Origin: Streptomyces sp. NBC_00557
Lineage (GTDB): Bacteria; Actinomycetota; Actinomycetes; Streptomycetales; Streptomycetaceae
Assembly: GCF_036345995.1 (NCBI RefSeq)
Contig: NZ_CP107796.1
Coordinates: 6,634,001 to 6,698,000, forward strand
DNA length: 64,000 nt
Direction: 5' to 3'
Part shown: positions 59,531-64,000 of the stretch, in pieces
Layout of the letters: each line of letters starts with the position of its first letter
Position numbering within the stretch: position 1 is the stretch's first letter
Program-made: the position numbers and the translations under genes
The notes under the pieces: generated by a model
Told to the model about the DNA's origin: nothing
What the model saw: only the letters and a program-made list of their open reading frames with translations
The model's database searches: none

Positions 59531-60523
59531 GTGGCAGGCAAACCGGTCAGGACGGTGAACGCCATCGACCAGACCCGGCGGATGCTGTCCCTGGTGACCT
59601 ATCTCAGGGAGCGGCCCGGCGCGCGGATCGCGGACGTGGCGCGCGCCTTCGGCATCACCGAGGACGAGCTGGTCGCCGACCTCGATCTGCTGCCGATGTG
59701 CGGCACCAGCTTCCGCGGCGGTGATCTGCTGGACATCGACACCGACGGCGAGCGGATCTGGTGGCACAACCCGGCCGCGCTCGGCGAGGACGCGGCCGAG
59801 CCGCTGCGGCTCGCCGCCGACGAGGCGACCGCCCTGCTGGTGGCCGCGCGCGCCGTCTCGACCCTGCCCGGGCTCCGCGAGAGCGACCGGCAGGCCCTGC
59901 TGCGGGCCACCGCCAAGGTGGAGGCCGCCGCCGGTGAGGCCGCCGGGGCCAGCTCCCGGCTGTCGGTGACCTTCGAGTCCGAGGGCGGCGTCTTCGCCGA
60001 CGTCGACCGGGCGATCTCCGAGCGCCGCCGGCTGTGGATCCGCTACTACTCCCCGGCCCGCGACGAGGTCACCGAGCGGGAGATCGACCCGATCCGCCTG
60101 GTCAGCGTCGGCCACACCTATGTGGAGGCCTGGTGCCGCCGCTCCGAGGCGCGGCGCACCTTCCGCCTGGACCGGGTCGCGGAGATCCGGATCCTGGACG
60201 AGCCGTCCGCGCCGCCCGAGATGGAGCTGCGCGATCTGTCCGAGGCACTGGTGCAGCCGGCCGCCGAGGACCCCGAGGTGGTGGTCGAGGTCGGCCCGGG
60301 CGGCCGCTGGGTGGCCGAGTACTACCCGCACGACAGCGCCGATGAGCTTCCCGACGGCGGGCTGCGTATCACTCTGCGCACGCCCGATCCGGCCTCGCTG
60401 CGCCGGCTGGCCCTCCGGCTCGGCCGCGACGGGCGGATCGTCTCCCCGCCGGAGCTGGCCGACAGCGCCCGCAGAGCGGCGGCGGAGGCGCTGGCGGCGT
60501 ACGACTCGGCGCAGCAGGCGTGA
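59531..60523 (+). CDS. pafC: WYL-domain transcriptional activator PafC
   Basis: The predicted protein has 330 residues, a paralogue of PafB. The N-terminal winged helix is followed by a WYL segment with LWIRYYSPARDEVTEREIDPIRLV, HTYVEAWCRRSEARRTFRLDRV and a C-terminal WCX domain. It partners PafB. The GTG at 59531 is set by GGGGGAGCGGGAC upstream and lies 14 bases after the pafB stop. A small zinc-ribbon gene follows 120 bases later. Confidence 0.93.
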   Translation: MAGKPVRTVNAIDQTRRMLSLVTYLRERPGARIADVARAFGITEDELVADLDLLPMCGTSFRGGDLLDIDTDGERIWWHNPAALGEDAAEPLRLAADEATALLVAARAVSTLPGLRESDRQALLRATAKVEAAAGEAAGASSRLSVTFESEGGVFADVDRAISERRRLWIRYYSPARDEVTEREIDPIRLVSVGHTYVEAWCRRSEARRTFRLDRVAEIRILDEPSAPPEMELRDLSEALVQPAAEDPEVVVEVGPGGRWVAEYYPHDSADELPDGGLRITLRTPDPASLRRLALRLGRDGRIVSPPELADSARRAAAEALAAYDSAQQA

Positions 60524-60643
60524 GCGGCCGGGCACCGGGCGCCCCGAAGGGGCGCGGCGAACCGCGCGACCGGCCACGATGGCGCCGCAGCCGGCAAGGG
60601 CGCATCGCCGGCGGGCGAACGACCACGAGGAGGAGCGAGTCCT

Positions 60644-60925
60644 GTGAGCGAGCGTGCGGGTGAGATGACGGTGGCGGCCGCCTTCGCCGGGATGAGGAGA
60701 GCGGTCCCCGTGGTGTTCAGGGCGGGCTGCCCGGACTGCCGGGGCCGCTTCGAGCTGGCCGCGAGCGCGCTGCGCCTCGCCATCGGCGCCACCAGCAGGA
60801 CCACCTTCTACTCCTTCACCTGCCCCGAGTGCGGCGCGGCCGTCCGCAAGCCGGCGGGGGAGCGCATCGTCGAGCTGCTCACGGGCGGCGGGGTCAGGAC
60901 GCTCAGGCTGCACTCCACGGCGTAG
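60644..60925 (+). CDS. Small zinc-ribbon protein
   Basis: The predicted protein has 93 residues with two CXXC pairs (CPDC and CPEC) about 32 residues apart, giving one zinc site. The rest is a helix-rich fold with no catalytic motif. The GTG start is preceded by GGAGGAG. It lies between pafC and a small membrane protein. Function is unknown. Confidence 0.7.
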   Translation: MSERAGEMTVAAAFAGMRRAVPVVFRAGCPDCRGRFELAASALRLAIGATSRTTFYSFTCPECGAAVRKPAGERIVELLTGGGVRTLRLHSTA

Positions 60926-60967
60926 GCGGCTGCGGTCCGCCGCGGCGGACGGTCTAGTCTCGACGTC

Positions 60968-61162
60968 ATGTTCTGGCCGATGTTCGCGGTAGCGCTGGGT
61001 TTCCTGGGTCTCGCGGTGCTGGGGGTGCTCGCCGTCCGGGTCTTTCTGGAGGCGCGGCGCCTCGGGCAGCAGGTCGCGGACTCCGCGCGCCGGATCAACA
61101 GGGCGGCCGAGGACCTGGAGCGGTCGGCGGTCAGCGCGGCACGGTCCGTCGACGCGCTGTGA
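60968..61162 (+). CDS. Small membrane-anchored coiled-coil protein
   Basis: The predicted protein has 64 residues. A single membrane helix (PMFAVALGFLGLAVLGVLAV) is followed by an amphipathic, basic helix (EARRLGQQVADSARRINRAAEDLERSA) like DUF948-type proteins. The topology would put the helix in the cytoplasm. It has no recognisable ribosome-binding site, so it may be leaderless. It lies just upstream of tatA, separated by 326 bases. Confidence 0.7.
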   Translation: MFWPMFAVALGFLGLAVLGVLAVRVFLEARRLGQQVADSARRINRAAEDLERSAVSAARSVDAL

Positions 61163-61249
61163 GGCCCCGAAGGCCGCCCGGCACAGGCTGTCGGTGCGCC
61201 GTGAGGCCCCCGGAGGCCGGCGCGGCACAGGGTGCCGATGCGCTGTGAG
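61137..61249 (+). repeat. Three degenerate 27-bp repeats starting in the 3' end of the small membrane protein gene
   Basis: Copies begin at 61137, 61179 and 61223, each CGGCAC...TGCGC(C/T)GTGAG-like, with 42- and 44-base periods. The first holds the last codons and stop of the small membrane protein gene, and the other two lie in the noncoding tail. It looks like tandem duplication of the gene's end. Confidence 0.65.
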
Positions 61250-61488
61250 ACCTGGGAGTCATGCGCTTTGGGTCACTTCGCCCTGTCACCCGACCGGTCC
61301 GTCCAGGTACGCTGCAGATCGCGGCCCGGAGAGTTGAGGCGCGGTCCGCACGGAGAGCGGGAGTACGCACGGGGATTGTCCTACGTTCACCCCCGGGCGC
61401 TACGATCGCTGCCAGCACGATGGTCAGACACTTGTCCGACCCGTCGGACATGCCCCGCCGCCCCGCCTCAGTGAGAAGGTGAAGACTT
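61163..61488 (+). promoter_or_regulatory. tatA upstream region (326 bases)
   Basis: This stretch holds the duplicated tail of the small membrane protein gene. It also has a candidate promoter (TTGTCC at 61376-61381 and TACGAT at 61401-61406, 19-base spacing) and a perfect inverted repeat at 61433-61450. No gene with proper codon usage is present. Confidence 0.55.
61433..61450. promoter_or_regulatory. Inverted repeat in the tatA leader
   Basis: TGTCCGA-CCCG-TCGGACA forms perfect 7-base arms, ending 38 bases before the tatA start codon and downstream of the candidate promoter. It could be a leader hairpin or an operator. Confidence 0.55.
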
Positions 61489-61776
61489 ATGTTCCGCAAC
61501 GCACTTGAGCCGTGGCACATTGTGTTGCTGATCCTGGTGATCGTCCTCGTGTTCGGCTCCAAGAAGCTTCCGGACATGGCCCGCTCGCTCGGCAAGTCGG
61601 CGCGCATCCTCAAGAGCGAGGCCAAGGCGATGAAGGAAGAGGGCAAGGCGGCATACAACTCCGCGGAGCCCGCCGAGGAGCAGACCCCGGCCCAGCGCAC
61701 CATTCAGGCGGCGCCCGGCGACGTGACCAGCTCCCGGCCGGTCAGCGAGCCGACGGACACGACCACCCAGCGCTGA
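61489..61776 (+). CDS. tatA: Sec-independent protein translocase TatA
   Basis: The predicted protein has 95 residues. A short N-terminal segment leads to a membrane helix ([15 protein letters not shown]), followed by the signature [17 protein letters not shown] and an amphipathic helix. The acidic, Thr-rich C-terminus is unstructured. TatA forms the pore-like assembly for exporting folded proteins, including the molybdoenzyme at 1176. An AGAAGG ribosome-binding site precedes the ATG. tatC follows 46 bases later. Confidence 0.96.
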   Translation: MFRNALEPWHIVLLILVIVLVFGSKKLPDMARSLGKSARILKSEAKAMKEEGKAAYNSAEPAEEQTPAQRTIQAAPGDVTSSRPVSEPTDTTTQR

Positions 61777-61822
61777 CGCGAGGACCGGGCATCCGGTCCG
61801 CTGCACGAGATGAGGATGTGGG

Positions 61823-62764
61823 TTGCTCAAGTCTGCCCGCAAGCAGGAGAGGGATCCCGAAGGGCGGATGCCGCTCGCGGATCACTTGCGTGAGCTGCGC
61901 AACCGGCTCGCGAAGGGTGTTCTGGCGATTCTCGTGGTCACGATCGTGGCCGCGTTCTTCTACCAGGACATCATCAACTTCATCACCGAGCCGCTCCTGC
62001 GCTCGGTCGGCTGCTCGCAGTCCTTCGGGCAGCTGGCCAAATCGAAGAACGTCCACTGCGCGCACCTCACGGTCAGCGGCCTGCTGACGCCCTTCACCCT
62101 GGCGCTGAAGGCCTCGCTGACCGCCGGCATCGTGGTGGCGTCGCCGATCTGGCTCTACCAGCTCTGGGCCTTCGTCGCGCCGGGCCTGCACCGCCACGAG
62201 AAGAAGTACGCCTACGGCTTCGTCGGCTTCGGCTTCCCGCTCTTCATCGGCGGTGGCTACGTCGCCTACCACGTGCTGCCCACCACGGCGAAGGTGATGA
62301 TCGATCTCACGCCCAAGGGCGCGGAGAACCTGCTGCCGCTGGACAACATGCTCGACCTCGTGACGCGCATGGTGGTGGTCTTCGGCCTCGCCTTCGAGAT
62401 GCCGCTGCTGCTCGTCATGCTCAACCTCACCGGCATCGTCTCCGGCAGGCGCATGCTCGGCTGGTGGCGGGGCATGGTCGTCGGCATCGCCGCCTTCGCC
62501 GCCGTGGCCACGCCCGGCGCCGACCCGATCTCGATGCTGGCGCTCGCCGCGCCGATCTGGCTGCTGTTCTTCATCGCCGTGGCCGTCTCGCTGTTCAACG
62601 ACCGGCGCCGGGCGCGCCGGGAGGCCGAGGGCCCCGCCGACGACGAGGCCTCCGAGCTGGACCTCACCCCCGAGGACATCGGCGAGATCGAGCCGGTGAC
62701 CGCCAGCGGCGCCCTCGAGCCGCCGGGCACCGACCACGTCAACGGTTACGACGACGTCACCTGA
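61823..62764 (+). CDS. tatC: Sec-independent protein translocase TatC
   Basis: The predicted protein has 313 residues and six membrane segments. The N-terminal conserved region RMPLADHLRELRNRL contains the twin-arginine receptor residues, and VASPIWLYQLWAFVAPGLHRHEKK is the family's first periplasmic-side and loop motif. It recognises twin-arginine signals and recruits TatA. The start is a TTG at 61823 preceded by GAGGATG; related TatC proteins begin at this codon. The C-terminus is acidic. Confidence 0.95.
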   Translation: MLKSARKQERDPEGRMPLADHLRELRNRLAKGVLAILVVTIVAAFFYQDIINFITEPLLRSVGCSQSFGQLAKSKNVHCAHLTVSGLLTPFTLALKASLTAGIVVASPIWLYQLWAFVAPGLHRHEKKYAYGFVGFGFPLFIGGGYVAYHVLPTTAKVMIDLTPKGAENLLPLDNMLDLVTRMVVVFGLAFEMPLLLVMLNLTGIVSGRRMLGWWRGMVVGIAAFAAVATPGADPISMLALAAPIWLLFFIAVAVSLFNDRRRARREAEGPADDEASELDLTPEDIGEIEPVTASGALEPPGTDHVNGYDDVT

Positions 62765-62790
62765 GCCGCTCCGCACCGGACGGAACACCA

Positions 62791-62830
62791 CGACGATGCC
62801 CCCGCCCCCGAAGGGCCGGGGGCATCGTCG
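62791..62830 (+). terminator. Terminator after tatC
   Basis: A 14-base stem (62791-62804 with 62817-62830) closes the tatAC transcript before the helicase gene. Confidence 0.82.
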
Positions 62831-62901
62831 TCGCAGGTCGGCCGACGTTCCGGATAATGATCGTCCTGTTGTCGGTGCGGCCCGGTACGCTCGAAAGCAC
62901 G

Positions 62902-64000
62902 ATGACAGAGGACCTCTCACCGGCCGAGCGGTACGCGGCAGCCCGCAGGCGGGCAGCCGAGCAGGCCACCGCGCTCGCGTCCTTCCGCGAGATGTACGAC
63001 TTCGGCCTCGACCCCTTCCAGATCGAGGCCTGCCAGGCACTCGAGGCGGGCAAGGGCGTGCTGGTGGCCGCCCCCACCGGCTCCGGCAAGACGATCGTGG
63101 GCGAGTTCGCCGTCCACCTCGCCCTGCAGCAGGGCAAGAAGTGCTTCTACACGACACCCATCAAGGCGCTGTCGAACCAGAAGTACGCCGACCTGTGCCG
63201 CCGCTACGGCACCGGCAAGGTCGGCCTGCTCACCGGCGACAACAGCGTGAACTCCGAGGCCCCGGTGGTCGTGATGACCACCGAGGTCCTGCGGAACATG
63301 CTCTACGCCGGCTCCCAGACCCTGCTGGGCCTCGGCTATGTGGTCATGGACGAGGTGCACTACCTCTCCGACCGCTTCCGCGGCGCCGTCTGGGAAGAGG
63401 TGATCATCCACCTGCCCGAGTCGGTGACACTGGTGTCACTGTCGGCGACCGTCTCCAACGCCGAGGAGTTCGGCGACTGGCTGGACACCGTCCGCGGCGA
63501 CACCGAGGTGATCGTCTCCGAGCACCGGCCCGTGCCCCTGTTCCAGCACGTGCTCGCCGGGCGGCGGATGTACGACCTGTTCGAGGAGGGCGAGGGCCAC
63601 AAGAAGGCCGTCAACCCCGACCTCGTGCGCCTGGCCCGCATGGAGGCCACCAGACCGTCGTACCAGGACCGCAGACGCGGCAGGTCCATGCGCGAGGCCG
63701 ACCGGGAGCGGGAGCGCCGGCAGCGCTCGCGGGTGTGGACGCCGGGCCGGCCCGAGGTCATCGAGCGCCTGGACTCCGAGGGCCTGCTCCCGGCGATCAC
63801 CTTCATCTTCAGCCGCGCCGCCTGCGAGGCCGCCGTCCAGCAGTGCCTGTACGCGGGCCTCAGGCTCAACGACGAGGAGGCGCGGGAACAGGTCCGCGCC
63901 CTGGTCGAGGAGCGCACCGCGCACATCGCGCCGGAGGACCTGCACGTCCTCGGCTACTACGAGTGGCTGGAGGGCCTGGAGCGCGGCATCGCCGCCCACC
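62902..64000 (+). CDS. Ski2-like DEVH-box helicase (partial, continues past the window)
   Basis: The visible part has 366 residues. The Q-like start FGLDPFQIEACQAL is followed by APTGSGKT (motif I), TTPIKALSNQKY (Ia), MDEVHYL (motif II, DEVH) and SATVSN (motif III). The sequence is like HelY/Mtr4-type RNA helicases. It likely unwinds structured RNA in degradation or ribosome-linked processes. It is cut by the window end. A ribosome-binding site is not evident before the ATG at 62902, so it may have a short leader. Confidence 0.92.
   Translation, partial: MTEDLSPAERYAAARRRAAEQATALASFREMYDFGLDPFQIEACQALEAGKGVLVAAPTGSGKTIVGEFAVHLALQQGKKCFYTTPIKALSNQKYADLCRRYGTGKVGLLTGDNSVNSEAPVVVMTTEVLRNMLYAGSQTLLGLGYVVMDEVHYLSDRFRGAVWEEVIIHLPESVTLVSLSATVSNAEEFGDWLDTVRGDTEVIVSEHRPVPLFQHVLAGRRMYDLFEEGEGHKKAVNPDLVRLARMEATRPSYQDRRRGRSMREADRERERRQRSRVWTPGRPEVIERLDSEGLLPAITFIFSRAACEAAVQQCLYAGLRLNDEEAREQVRALVEERTAHIAPEDLHVLGYYEWLEGLERGIAAH

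Overview
The window is chromosomal DNA from a Streptomyces-type actinomycete. The evidence is the very high GC content and GC-biased third codon positions, two chaplin genes, mycothiol synthesis (mshC), the Pup-proteasome system, an F420/flavin LLM-type oxidoreductase, Tat export genes, and a gyl-type glycerol operon. The gene order resembles, from memory, the core-chromosome segment of S. coelicolor running from the tatAC/proteasome region to the chaplin and gluconate genes. The species cannot be named from sequence alone. No prophage, insertion sequence, CRISPR array or rRNA was found. One tRNA is present.

Layout. 1-2.5 kb: a helical-repeat protein and a molybdopterin oxidoreductase with a cytochrome b561 partner. 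2.5-7.1 kb: a gluconate/idonate cluster (two dehydrogenases, GntP permease, gluconokinase) with a divergent FadR-type regulator. 7.1-11.4 kb: small conserved proteins, a PolX-type polymerase/PHP protein, tRNA-Leu(GAG) and an M20 peptidase. 11.4-12.8 kb: a short chaplin (ChpH-like) and a long sortase-anchored chaplin (ChpC-like) with a Gly-His-Pro repeat. 12.8-20.8 kb: hypothetical proteins, a RecD2-like protein whose ATPase motifs have decayed, two oxidoreductases, a ferritin-like protein and a CorA-type transporter. 20.8-25.4 kb: a conserved phosphatase / DUF3090 / SCO1664-family / mshC cluster, then the ParJ-like PAC2 protein. 25.5-31.7 kb: a FadR regulator with its own palindrome, and the glycerol genes gylR-glpF-glpK-glpD.

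31.8-46.3 kb: cobalamin-dependent methionine synthase and a HAD hydrolase. Next come two tandem family-5 solute-binding lipoproteins without a transporter, an orphan NarL-type response regulator, a RecB-type nuclease with a 33-bp in-frame minisatellite, a site-2 protease, TrmI and a ferredoxin. 46.8-60.5 kb: the Pup-proteasome locus, in the order mpa/arc, dop, pup, endonuclease VII, prcB, prcA, then a lacI/MFS pair, pafA, two FKBP isomerases and the WYL regulators pafB-pafC. 60.6-64 kb: two small proteins, tatA, tatC and the start of a Ski2-like helicase cut by the window edge.

How the genes fit together. GylR probably controls its own gene and glpFKD through related operator-like sites. Mpa, Pup, PrcA/B, Dop and PafA form one degradation pathway, and PafBC is its linked DNA-damage regulator pair. 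The features most worth following up are the ATPase-dead RecD2 relative, the atypical-codon endonuclease inside the proteasome operon and overlapping prcB, the lacI/MFS unit placed directly before pafA, and several undescribed palindromes and intragenic repeats.
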